From the NCBI GenBank assembly GCA_033064195.1, contig JARBJD010000091.1, forward strand, positions 62,001 to 126,000: 64,000 nt of DNA. Reading direction: 5' to 3'. Below are positions 32,414-43,155 of the stretch, one piece after another. The DNA comes from Blattamonas nauphoetae. Its lineage: Eukaryota > Preaxostyla > Oxymonadida. The notes beneath the pieces are model-generated. The model was not told the DNA's origin. It saw only the letters and a program-made list of their open reading frames with translations, and made no database searches. Both the position numbers and the translations under genes were made by a program. The stretch's first letter is position 1. Every line of letters starts with the position of its first letter.

Positions 32414-33562
32414 ATGCCAGAAACAATATCAGTGGTGGATCACCCAGCACCTAAAACAAAACCTCGTATGACTTCATTTTCGTTTCATCCGTTCAGCTAA
32501 CCGCCTCTCACAGGAGCTTCTCCCAGCCCTCCGTCCGTACTGCCAAAGCCCGATGCTTATCATCGTGTACATCGTGTTAGGAGTCGTTCTTCTCGCTCTT
32601 GGACTTCCTATCCTGATTCAATCATTGAACGTCTGGGTTTCTCTCAACCAATAATTCATCCCGTTGTATCATCTATAGTACGGAGAAGTTTTGATTGACT
32701 ATACTTCTATGGGATCAACTCCACAGAAAACAGAAACCTTCAAAATTACTAAGACTATTAAGAAACCAGTTATCATCCAGTATCAACTCGATGGTTTCAT
32801 GCAGAACAATCGTCGTATTCTCACATCGGTTGATTGGAGCCAATTGGCTGGATCAACACTTACTGAGAGCGAAATTAAAAGTTTACCTTTACCTGTGATC
32901 ATGGAAACTTTCGCAATCTATCGTTCCACTGTCAATTAGGTTGTGACCCTCGAATCGGGGAGGGTGGCACTGTCCTGGTGAAAAATCCATGTGGTCTTCT
33001 CGCAGATCTACGTTTTAACGATACCTTTTCGTTCTCTAAAGTCGATTCTGGAGTCTCTTCTCCTATCACCTACTCAACAAACGGTATCAACTGGGGAAGT
33101 GATAAAGTTTGACATTCTTGCTCTTGTATTGACATTTTGTCTTGTTTTTCAAGTCTATGTTTAAACCCCAGGCAGGAAATGCCTACGACATTACAGACCC
33201 TCAATTCATCAATTGGATGCGCCCTGCCGCATTACCGAACTTTCGGAAGACTTATGGTGTCTTTCCGAATGGTCTTACTGCCGGAACTTACGAAGTCGAG
33301 ATTAACAACAGTTTTTTCCCCGTTCTCTTTTCAACACCATTCAGACTATCATCCAGCGGGATCTTTTGGTCGAACGCTCGTTCTTACGTATAAGGCTTGG
33401 TTTGGAGCAAAAAATGTAGCTCTCGGACTCATTATGGTGATCAGCGCGGCTGTACTCGTCTTATTCGCTATTTTCGTCGCCATTGACACATTTTTGATCA
33501 AACATGATAGCACACAGTATGTGTCCTATGTTTACTTTGATGAAACGGACAAGAAGGACTGA
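32414..33562 (+). CDS. CDC50/LEM3 family lipid-flippase beta subunit, six exons
   Basis: Exons 32414-32465, 32497-32630, 32679-32880, 32940-33106, 33154-33310 and 33345-33562 join exactly into 309 residues; introns are 31, 48, 59, 47 and 34 nt. Layout matches the family: short cytosolic N-terminus, membrane helix at about residues 35-60 (LIIVYIVLGVVLLALGLPI), a large outside domain with YQLDGFMQNNRRIL, a CDP...NPCG cysteine pair and INWMRPAALPNFRKTYG, then AWFGAKNVALGLIM leading into a second membrane helix (about residues 265-290) and a short tail. CDC50 proteins chaperone and activate P4-ATPases that flip phospholipids at Golgi, endosome and plasma membranes. The number of family members in the genome is not visible here. 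Confidence 0.92.
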
Positions 33563-33739
33563 AGAGCACCCAAATTCTCTTTATTTCGTCTTGCTTTGTT
33601 TGAACACCATTTTGCTTGACAAAGTGGTCATTATTATGGCTCATTTCCAGTTCTCACGAAAGAATCATCTTGTAAGATTTGATTGAAGAAATAAGAAGGT
33701 GAAATGTTCAGAGTGAAAAAAAAGAGAGGTTTTACTTGA

Positions 33740-34504
33740 TTATTGGCTCTGTGCGAGAATTGCCGTGGTGGGAAGATTCACTTTTATCTGTCTTCCATTA
33801 ATCTCAAAGCCATTCATAGTTTCGATAGCAATTTTTGCGCTTTCCGGGCTTTCATAATCGATAAAACTATGAGAAAAAGATGACGAGATGTAAGAAGATA
33901 CCCGTAGCCTTTATGCTTTCCAGTTTCGGGATTTGGCATCATCTGGATGGATCTAATTCTTCCCAGAGGTTCAAAAATCAACCTGACAGATTCTTGAGGG
34001 ACATCGAATGGAACTGAACCAACGTAGATTCTGAGAGAATGAAAACAAAGACAGATATTAAACCGAGTATTTTCGTGCTTAACAAGTGATGCAATCGAGC
34101 CACTTGCTCCAGCAGATGATGAAGGCGTCGTTGACTGTCCTGGCACTGAATGAGAAAATCATGTCTCCAAAGCAAAGAGAGACACATACTTGCATTTCCA
34201 GATCCAGAGGGCCAATTTACTTTGAGTTGTCTACCGGAAAAAAAGAATCCATTCATTTCTTCAATCGCTGCATGAGCAGATTCAGGGTGGACGAAATCGA
34301 CGAAGCAATATCCTTTTGAACGGTTTGATCCAGTTTCCTATCAAGAAAATGACGAAAAATGTGCATTATTAAACAAAAAAGCACTACCATTTGGAGATTT
34401 ATATTCCGAATTGGTCCGAACGGGAGGAACAGAGCTTTGATTGCTTCTGCTGGTACAGCAAAGTGGATAGAACCGACATAAATTCGAGTTTCAATGGACG
34501 ACAT
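33740..34504 (-). CDS. Two-RRM RNA-binding protein (PUF60/FIR- or ELAV-like)
   Basis: The gene starts with MSSIETRIYVGSIHF at 34504 and ends TAA at 33740. RRM1: RIYVGSIHFAVPAEAIKALFLPFGPIRNI, then SKGYCFVDFVHPESAHAAIEEMNG and RQLKVNWPS. RRM2: IYVGSVPFDVPQESVRLIFEPLGRIRSI, then HKGYG, followed by an exon with SPESAKIAIETMNGFEINGRQIKVNLP. Both domains hold the RNP2 and RNP1 motifs. The spacing and the repeated MNG...GRQ(L/I)KVN endings resemble PUF60, which helps U2AF define 3' splice sites; here the third, UHM-type RRM is missing. At least four short introns separate the blocks. A role in splicing would fit the intron-rich genome but is inference. Confidence 0.85.
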
Positions 34505-34695
34505 GAACTATAGATGATTAATGAGGTACGAGTGAATGGTAAGGAAGATTGACGAAGAGAGTTCGATCGACCCGTGGTCGGACTGTTTCTGTTCTCCACT
34601 CTAAACGGGTGTAATTTGGATCCAAACGAGAGAAACCTTCGATTTTTGTTGCCCTTATTCCCTTTTTTCTGGCATATCTCCCTTTATTCAAGTAC

Positions 34696-37113
34696 ATGAG
34701 CATCAAGCCAATTCAAATTTCAACCCCAACAAAAGACTCGGATCCTAACATGCCACTGCCTCTCTCACCAGGGCCATACACTCCATCACAAAAAAATCGT
34801 CTTCGAAGACATAATTCGCAAGCTCTCGGTGAGAAACCAGTCATAAATTGCTGGTACTCAGCAGAACAAATTGAAGAAGCTCGTAGGGACCTGATCATCC
34901 CGAAGGATTCACTCGGTTTGCTTGGGGGAGAGTTTATGGACTATCGAAAACCACTTCCCTCCATCACTGGGGCAGGGCGGAGACGATTTGTCAATTCTCC
35001 ACCAAAACCAGCCCCAAAACAAGAAAAGAGCACTGTCCAAGAAACAGTTCAGACACAACCCATGACATTTGATCAAAATGTTCAAACACCTCATCACGTT
35101 CATTCTTCTCAACAACAGAACTTTTCACCGCCACAACAAACCCAACCTCCACCACCTCTTCCATCCTATCCGCCGTATCAACCGCCTTATCCACAAATCC
35201 CCCCTCCACAACTTCCCAATCCGTATCTACAGATGCCAAGTTATTATCCTCCCCAATCTTACCCACAACCACCACCTTATCAAGTCCAAATGCAGATCCC
35301 GCCTTCATATCCCACTGTACAGCCAATAATGACTCCTATGGCGTTCCCTCAAACTGTTGCCGTCCAGCAAGTTCCTGTTACACCATTTAACCCGTATCAG
35401 GTCCAAAATCCTGAGCCAAAACAAACACCAATGGACTCTTACACACAAACTCCAATGGGTGGAAATACAATCTTTCCGTCTCCAGATATTCGCAAGAAAC
35501 AATCACAACGCCCAGAATTTTTCGACGAAAGCACACCGGAAAAGAAAAAGGAGAAAAAGCGAAGAAAGCGCAGTCGATCATCCTCCCGTTCGACACATCG
35601 CCACAAATCACATAAACATCGCAAACATCATCGTTCACATCGTCGACGTTCAAAACATCGGAGTAGATCACCATCAATTAGCCACGGAGAGAAAAGAAAC
35701 GAATCCTCAATGGGTAACACATTTGTCTCTCAACGATCATCCATCCAGAGTGAAATTCCATCTGGCCTTGTCAAACTTGACGCTGAAACCGATTTAAATA
35801 TGTCACTCTCAACGGACCATCCAGTTTTGAATTCTCCCAAATCACAACACCGCACCGTCCAAACATCTCCCCATCATCAATTTAATTCCACTCACAGATC
35901 TATAAATTCACAAACGCAACTCCCATTTTCACACACTACATCATCGTCACAACGTTTCTCTCCAAACAAACGCGCTTCGTCGCAATCTCCACTTCGATCT
36001 CCCCCTCCCTCTGACCCACCACCAAAATCCATTCGGCTGATTCCGGCAGAATGGACAGAAACAGATGATAACAAAAACTCCACTTATAATACAATTGAAG
36101 CCTTTGAAGACGAGATTGACAAGAAAGAGCAATCGAGCGTGGTGTCCAGACATGATTCTCCTGCACTTCGAAGTCGATCGTCCTCGCTGGGCAGATATGT
36201 GCTCAAAAATACCGAAAATAGCGATAGTGAGTCAACACAAAGGGAAAAAAGGAGAAAGCGGAAAGAAAAGGAGAAAAAGAAGAAAGACAAAAAGAGGAGA
36301 AAGAAACACAGATCACGTTCGACACACAGATCGACAGAAAGCGAGTCTGAAGAGCGCCCGGTCAGCGCATCTCCCAAACGAGGACGTGAGGCAACCAGAC
36401 GAAACCCATCTTCTTCCCCTCAACCGAAAACAGACTGGAAGAACGAAGACCAGCACACAACACCACCGGATCCGAAAGAGGAAGAGAAATCACGGCTCAG
36501 AGAATGGGGACGAAGGAAGAGTGCTGAACGTCTGAGAAGATCTCCTTCTCCACAGCGTGCCTCTCCAACTCCGACACGACAAGCATCCTCCCCCCAACGG
36601 CAACCATCACCCACCCAACAAAGAAGACAGACACCTCAACGGCCATTTTCGTCCACTTCTCCTCCTCGCGAAGAGAGCGGAAGAAGAGGAAGGAACGAAA
36701 CTCCACGATACACACAGTATCAATCAGAGCCAACGCCGTTCACGCCACAAGACCCTCTTCTCACCGGACCGAGCATCACCCCACACACCACCATCCCTCC
36801 GACACACCTCACCTCTCACCCATCACATCTTCTCCACTCACCTTATCGGAACCCGTCTCCGCAACGACAGTACGACGACAGAGCCGGGGAGAGAAGCCGA
36901 TATGGCGATACTGATGCGACAATGAGAAGCCCTCAGTTCATCCACGAGCAATCTCCGAGACCCCAACACACCCAACATCAGACATCTCGTGCTTCTTCAC
37001 CGTTCACAACGAATAAGGTGACACGATCATATGCCGACACTCCATCTCTTTCACAACAGCCTCACCAACAGACAAGAGTGAGAACGTATTCCAGGCATTC
37101 TGTGTATCATTAA
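34696..37113 (+). CDS. Proline-rich, RS-rich nuclear-type protein
   Basis: Intronless frame of 805 residues beginning MSIKPIQISTPTK. A conserved-looking N-terminal segment (residues ~30-90, with PVINCWYSAEQIEEARRDLI and GGEFMDYRKPLPS) precedes a long proline/glutamine/tyrosine-rich region (~130-240), then two basic RS/KR blocks (about residues 285-330: KKKEKKRRKRSRSSSRSTHRH and about residues 520-560), then serine-proline-rich sequence to the end. RS-type tracts target proteins to splicing speckles and are phosphorylated by SR kinases. No RRM is present. The start lies 191 bases from the divergently transcribed two-RRM gene, which may also act in RNA processing. The exact family is unknown; it could be an SR-related splicing cofactor. 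Confidence 0.75.
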   Translation: MSIKPIQISTPTKDSDPNMPLPLSPGPYTPSQKNRLRRHNSQALGEKPVINCWYSAEQIEEARRDLIIPKDSLGLLGGEFMDYRKPLPSITGAGRRRFVNSPPKPAPKQEKSTVQETVQTQPMTFDQNVQTPHHVHSSQQQNFSPPQQTQPPPPLPSYPPYQPPYPQIPPPQLPNPYLQMPSYYPPQSYPQPPPYQVQMQIPPSYPTVQPIMTPMAFPQTVAVQQVPVTPFNPYQVQNPEPKQTPMDSYTQTPMGGNTIFPSPDIRKKQSQRPEFFDESTPEKKKEKKRRKRSRSSSRSTHRHKSHKHRKHHRSHRRRSKHRSRSPSISHGEKRNESSMGNTFVSQRSSIQSEIPSGLVKLDAETDLNMSLSTDHPVLNSPKSQHRTVQTSPHHQFNSTHRSINSQTQLPFSHTTSSSQRFSPNKRASSQSPLRSPPPSDPPPKSIRLIPAEWTETDDNKNSTYNTIEAFEDEIDKKEQSSVVSRHDSPALRSRSSSLGRYVLKNTENSDSESTQREKRRKRKEKEKKKKDKKRRKKHRSRSTHRSTESESEERPVSASPKRGREATRRNPSSSPQPKTDWKNEDQHTTPPDPKEEEKSRLREWGRRKSAERLRRSPSPQRASPTPTRQASSPQRQPSPTQQRRQTPQRPFSSTSPPREESGRRGRNETPRYTQYQSEPTPFTPQDPLLTGPSITPHTTIPPTHLTSHPSHLLHSPYRNPSPQRQYDDRAGERSRYGDTDATMRSPQFIHEQSPRPQHTQHQTSRASSPFTTNKVTRSYADTPSLSQQPHQQTRVRTYSRHSVYH

Positions 37114-37331
37114 GCTTTGTTTTGGTTTGAACACGTCTTCATTTTGTGTTTTGGTTACATTTCATGCACATCCTTTATGCACATGAAGGGTGAAAGGAGA
37201 AAAAATGGTAAATCGGTTCAATCATGCATTCCAGATCCTGAAGAGATAAATGCTCAAAAGCTGGAGAACAGGTGTTATTCTTCCATTAGTTCTATGTCTT
37301 GACACATTTTCACGTGGGGAAGTGAGACTTG

Positions 37332-37746
37332 TCAGGGATGTGAATTTGAGACGAGCTTGAGTTGAAGTTGTTGCATATGGTCCAATTGAAGCAAGGAGCC
37401 TGCAATAGGCTTGATCAGCCAAGTCATACAATCATTCCGAAACCTGTCGAGAAATTTCATACAATTGACGAGTGATGATTGTGGTTAATTCACGGTTCAA
37501 AGTGTTTTGATAGTTTGGTCTATCCCAGCCTTTCTGAAGTAAATTTGAACAGTCCACAGAAAGCTGAGTCTTTTCTACATTCTGAATTGCTCGTCGAGCA
37601 TCTCCGAGGATTTCTATTGAGAAAGAATGAGAACCACGAAAATGAAGCGAATCAAGATGGAAAACTTGCTCTAAACTCTTGATCTGGGCAAGGATGATTT
37701 GACGTGGTGTTAGAAGGAGAGATTTTGGTAGCAATTGATGACTCAT
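37332..37746 (-). CDS. Small helical protein of unknown function
   Basis: Exon 37444-37746 and exon 37332-37409 join in phase across a 34-nt GT-AG intron into 126 residues, starting MSHQLLPKSLLL. It looks fully alpha-helical with heptad-like leucine/isoleucine spacing (IILAQIKSLEQVFHLDSL, ELTTIITRQLYEISRQ, LLQLDHMQQLQLKLV). Small coiled-coil subunits of kinetochore, BLOC or TREX-type complexes look like this, but nothing specific can be named. An unspliced reading stops at 37432. The 106-base gap to the next, divergent gene must hold both promoters. Confidence 0.55.
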
Positions 37747-37852
37747 CGTCTTTGAACATCGATTGTGATGATGTGACCCAAATTCGGTTAACTTTTCCGG
37801 GACTCACTTTTGAATCGTCGTGATTGAACAAAACGAAGGGTATTATTTATGA

Positions 37853-38872
37853 ATGGACCAACACCAATCATCAGATATTTCCTGTTTTCTTCTACATCCA
37901 ACGAATGAAATTCCATCACTGATGAAGGCCACTGAAATACTGCGTTCTCTTACCTACCGTGTCAAAAACAATATTCAGATGAATAACGATGAACATGATC
38001 GAGCTTGTCAATTTATGCAAAATTTACGCCCAAATGGACGCTTCAAATTTTCGATTGACCAGCTCCTCAACCATCCAACGAACAATCAAAACACTGGAGA
38101 TTACAATATTTTGACGTATTTGTTGGCACTTATTTCTCCAAATTTTGTGAAGTTAAGCACTGAATCAATCATTCTACTCGATCGAATTCTGTTTCTAACA
38201 AATTCAGTTCATCGGGTGAATATCGCTCGTTCTGGGTTCATTCACACTCTTTTTGCATGTGCACAGTCATTTTTGATGTCATTTATTCATTCATCAATCC
38301 ATACCACCGTTTTGCGAATCATCAATTACTTCATCTCACTGCCGAGACAGACAAATGTCTATTCGAATCCTCTATTCAACATAAACGGATACTCACTCAC
38401 TATTGAGCTCGTTTTGGATCATGTAATTACGCCATGTTTCCCGTACTTCCAACACATTTATTCAAACAGATACAGTCTCTCACAAGACACAAGTCTTGGA
38501 TTTCTCCGCGCAATCAGTTCAATTTTGGACTTGTCATATGAATATGAAGTAATTTCTCAAGCTATTAAGTCTTTTCAAATGCAGGTTATTCGGATGAGCA
38601 TGTTTTATTCATTCGAACAAGAACAACTCTTCCAGCTCATTATTCATGATATTCTCAGAGAATTAGACTTCCTCGTCAAGGAAGACTGTTCTTCCAGTCC
38701 GGCAATGAGTGAAACAGATCGCCGCTGTTTAAGAGAAGAAGCACTTTCTGATATCATCGAACAGAGACTCATAAGTGGATGCTACCATCAAAATGAAAAA
38801 GCCATCATCATGCGCTGTTCTTTACTGGCTTTCCACTTTGGAGCTAACTTCGGGTCAACGACACGATTATGA
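37853..38872 (+). CDS. ARM-like helical protein, lineage-specific type
   Basis: Intronless frame of 339 residues starting MDQHQSSDISCF. After 20 residues it turns into leucine/isoleucine/phenylalanine-rich helices to the end. The order, with a first block ending CQFMQNLRP, a phrase YLLALISPNFVKLSTESIILLDRILF, and a later FLRAISSILDLS, resembles that of the 59626-60582 gene (VCVLASLLSHAS, then LQTIADTLW) and the large gene at 549-3398. This suggests paralogues of an expanded ARM-fold family; alignment would be needed. No motif of catalytic type. Function unknown. Confidence 0.7.
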   Translation: MDQHQSSDISCFLLHPTNEIPSLMKATEILRSLTYRVKNNIQMNNDEHDRACQFMQNLRPNGRFKFSIDQLLNHPTNNQNTGDYNILTYLLALISPNFVKLSTESIILLDRILFLTNSVHRVNIARSGFIHTLFACAQSFLMSFIHSSIHTTVLRIINYFISLPRQTNVYSNPLFNINGYSLTIELVLDHVITPCFPYFQHIYSNRYSLSQDTSLGFLRAISSILDLSYEYEVISQAIKSFQMQVIRMSMFYSFEQEQLFQLIIHDILRELDFLVKEDCSSSPAMSETDRRCLREEALSDIIEQRLISGCYHQNEKAIIMRCSLLAFHFGANFGSTTRL

Positions 38873-39091
38873 TGATTGTGAGAGTGCCAGTTTTTTCATT
38901 TGTTCTAAGATATATGTCACCCATTCTACTCTTTTTACAGTGCATTTTTTTGCTTTATTGCAATTTCATTCTTCCATTGATACAAATCAATGTATATCAG
39001 GCGAAACGTACAGATCCAAACCACACTAAAAAATCGTCATCTCAAGGGTCAAAACTTGAACTTCGCATCGTTCGCTCATAGGACTCTCTCA

Positions 39092-42000
39092 ATGGAAATT
39101 GATGTTGCCCACGCTCCCCCTGAGCTCGAAGAGATTTCCCAAGAGTCATTGGAAAAAGCGGAAAGATTCAAATCTTCATTAATCGATTATTACCGCGAAC
39201 TCCTTGTATTCCTCAGAGATAAACGGAAACGGTTCGTTTTTCGTTCGATTGGAATATTTTTCTCGTCTACCACTCAGCCGGAAACAGTTTAATCGATTCG
39301 TCAAACAACATCACCTCCAAGGAAACGACCTTCAGAAATACAAACGTGAATTCCTTGCGAAGGAACTAACATTCCTCCGTCTCCGTCGCACTCATACAAC
39401 CGCTTCCGACTTCCGTTGGATTGCTCTCCTCGGAGCAGGTTCATTTGCCCAAGTCTTCCTCTGCCGCCACATTTCCACATCGACCCTCGTTGCCATGAAA
39501 CGTATCAGTCTTGACTCGTATTCCAATTCTGACAAAATTTTTCGGTTACGAACGGAGAGAGCCGTTCTTGGTGCTTTGAATAATGATTGGCTCATCAGAT
39601 TGTACTACGCTTTCCAGGACTCTAAATATTTATACCTGGCAATGGTACATATCATTTTTCTCTCCTTCACCCGACTTTATTCTCCTTTTTCCGTTTTTTA
39701 GGAGTATGCCCCTGGTGGAGACTTTGGTAACCTCCTCCAGAACGTTGGATACCTCGACGAACAAGTTACGTGCCACTATCTTGCACAAATGATTTGTTGT
39801 ATTCATACCCTTCATTTGGCTGGCTATATTCATCGTGACGTCAAACCAAGCAATTTTTTGTTTGGAGCTGATGGTCTTCTCAGACTTGGCGATTTTGGGC
39901 TGAGCAAAGGAGACCCAGAATCTCTTCCTGCTGGGTGTGACGACACGAGTGAATTTGATGTTGGGGGTACACGACCTACTTCAGCAGTGTCGGACAGCCT
40001 TGGATTATCCTTTTTGCAGGAAGGGGAACAAGTGAAATTGTTTGGTGAGACGTTTCTAGGAACTCCAGACTATATGGCTATTGAAATGACGAGAAATGAA
40101 GGATATGACGAGACTGTGGATTGGTGGAGTGTAGGATGTATCATGTATGAAATGCTAAGCGGGCACCCTCCATTCCATTCAATTAATGACGAGGCTGTGA
40201 TGTCATCAGTGAAGGATTATCGACAAACATTAGTACGACCGAAGGATATTTCCGATGATGCGTGGAATATGATCACTCAGTCTCTCTTTTCTTTTTTCAC
40301 TTTCCCAGTCTAATTTGCGAACCAGAAGATCGCCTTGGGAGAAATGGCATCTCAGATTTCATCCATCATCCATTATTTCTGAAACACAACATCTCATTTC
40401 GCACACTACGGCAAGTTCAACCTCCATTCATCCCAACTCTCGCATCAGATGTTGACCTCACATATTTTGACACAGCCATTCCGATCGATCTTTCTATTTT
40501 ACGGAGTAGTTCTGGTGTTGGATTCGAAGCTGTTCAAACCAACGAGATCCCTGAAACTAGTGTCTTTGGGTTTTCCAATCCATTCGACGTCCACGGGTTG
40601 CTTATTGACGTTCCGAAGGTTGGCAGAGAAGTTATTGATGATTGTGATACGGAGTCTAACTCTTTAGTTCCAGTGTCTCGCCAATCTGATGATGATATTC
40701 TCTTCGATCGCCCAACACCGTCTTCGCGAACTCGGTCCAATTCCATGGACTCCGTGTCATCTCTCGATACTGTTATTATTCACTCTGATCTCCCAATCGA
40801 AAGCACGACACCATCAATACTAAGTTCATCGTTCGATATCTCCACTCCACTCTCGTTAACCAATTCCTACCAACCTTTTTCTGAGCCTATCACGCCATCA
40901 ATTGGAAATCCCTTTGCTGAGTCCACGGCAGCTTCTTTTTACAACACGCCAATCATGCAATCAACACGTCTTTCTCGTGTTGCATCCATTTCACAAACTG
41001 TCGTTTCACCGAGCTACACAAACATCCTCACAACACCTCCCCCACTTTCAAATCCTCCACAATACCCTGCGTTCACTCAAACCTTCATTGGTGCTTCTTT
41101 TCAACCTGTCAATGCCAATCCGTTCGAAACAGTCGAAACCCCACAAGCCCAGCTTTCAAATTCCTTTTCGACTCTTCCAGTCGAAGAATCTGCTGTTTTT
41201 ACGTTCCATACTAAACATTCAACGCGTCCTGTAACAGCAATTCACAGTTCCTCCTCCTCACATTCACTCCACGCTTCTCAATCCACCAGCCAACTCCCAA
41301 ACCCATCACTTTTCGCTGCCGACTTAATTTCTTCCCGTATTCTCGAACACACACAAGAAGATTCCGACAGAGTCCGTCGACGTCCCACCATCACAGACAT
41401 CATCGCTTCTGAGCTCGGAGGATCGAAAACCGAGCGTCGGATTCAGGAATACAACATCCAGCAAGGATGGAACGGGACACAGCTTCGAGATGATTCTTCT
41501 CTTTCCTCTTCTCAATCTGATCCAAGCCCGGATTCATCGTGGATGATCCGAACCGCTGACTCAGAAATCATCCACCTTGAAATCAAGCCCATAAAGCGTG
41601 GATCACAACCCCATTCCAATCCCTGGAAAAAGAAAGGGACGAGACGTTATGAGGGTGCTGAGTTTGGAGAAGATTCGTCTGATGGCGAGATGGACTCGTT
41701 CCATCAGACATTCGAGGAGAACCCGAGACAGACCGTTCACAACGACATTCCAGCCGAACTTGATCGAATGATTCAGGCACAGCAGAAGGAGATGAACGAC
41801 CGATTGGCAAGGCAGTGGATGGGGATGCTGCCAAGTGCAAATTACCACAAACAGAAAGAGTCGGAGTTTGTGATGCCGACTCTCCCGCAAGCATCGCTTA
41901 CAGAGACGACAGGGACATTTCAGCACGAAGGCGAGGATGAGCTTGAACACGAAGGGATGCTGACTGACAGGGATGGTTCTCCCCTCCAACCTCCAAAATC

Positions 42001-42922
42001 TGTTTTTACAAACTCCACAAACTCTTCTCCAATTCTCCCACCTGCTCTTCCATCTGGTTCAACCTCATCCACATCACAACCAACCTCCCCAGACAGTCCA
42101 AACCAAATTGGGCTGAATCCTCTTCGCACACACGTCCACTCAGAACCTCACTCTGGCTTCTTTTACACTTACTCGTCCACCGCACAGTCCATCTCTGTCA
42201 AAGGCCGCGAAATCAAAGCGAACGAAAGACAAGATTCTCGACTGAAGCGACTCAAACAGACAAAGAGGGAGTCTCCTCATTCATCTCTGAACTATTCACC
42301 CAACCATTCGCCCCAAGGAAACGTCGTGTTGAATGAGTCGCCACCTCTCGCTCGGAAGACCAGACACATGTCTCCGGGAATCACTTCCAGCCTCCACACC
42401 AGTCCCAAGCTGGTCCCAACACCCGCCCACACTCCACTCTTCACATCTCCTTTCATGTCCGTCTCTTCCATCGTCCCACAAGGAGGGGCACTTCAACGAG
42501 ATGAAGGCGCATCGGGTCATCTTCCAAAGTTGGAGGATCGACACAGGCGAGACTCAGACGAAGACAAGGAAAGGGAAACGAAAGAAAAGGAAAGGGAAAC
42601 GAAAGAAAAGGAAAAACTGAAAATTAAACAACAAAAGCGGCGGAATGCACACGAACACAGACGAGTGAATTCCAACCCTCGGACGATCTGGAAGAAGGAA
42701 GACGCTGAACCGCCTCGACAACAAATGGCGTCCGCCCACTCTGCTCCTCTCATCTTCTCGTCACAACCACAGTCCACCTCGTCCTTCAAGAGAAGCGATG
42801 CAGATGTCGATAAGCCGGATGCGGCTGAGGCGGTCACCGAGCTTGGGCCCAAACTGTTTTCTGAAGGAAAAAGTGGACCAGTGATTGTCACGTATCCGTC
42901 AAGACTTCCTCCTCTGCATTGA
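39092..42922 (+). CDS. NDR/LATS-family AGC protein kinase with long C-terminal extension
   Basis: Exons 39092-39231, 39278-39644, 39702-40279 and 40309-42922 join exactly into 1232 residues; introns are 46, 57 and 29 nt. An N-terminal helical segment with the arginine/lysine-rich MOB-binding look (KQHHLQGNDLQKYKREFLAKELTFLRLRR) precedes a kinase domain at about residues 92-405: LGAGSFAQVFL, VAMKRI, HRDVKPSNF, GDFGLS, then an enlarged NDR-type insert and GTPDYMAIE, and DWWSVGCIMYEMLSG. All catalytic residues are kept. The AGC tail starts RTLRQVQPPFIPTL. The remaining ~780 residues are serine/proline-rich and disordered, unlike the usual ~450-residue kinases. NDR kinases with MOB partners control cell polarity, cytokinesis and flagellar or basal-body events. 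Confidence 0.92.
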
Positions 42923-43155
42923 ATTTCGGGGCAGCATACTATGTCCATGAATCTGCGAGTTTAAGTTTCCATTCTTGTTTCAGAGCGATTTCTTTCAACA
43001 AAATCTTTTTTCATTTGTACTTCGCTTTTCAGCTGGATTAGATCTTAATTTATTGTATTCATTTAATACAGATATCTTGGGTCTTTATTTGAATCACTTT
43101 CAATTGAAATGAAGTCTCAAGGTGAACCGAAGTCACTTTTCATGGGGCAGATCAA

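Noticed and set aside
35936-36733. Several minus-strand frames opposite the RS-rich gene
   Set aside because: They mirror the biased plus-strand composition and contain no independent features.
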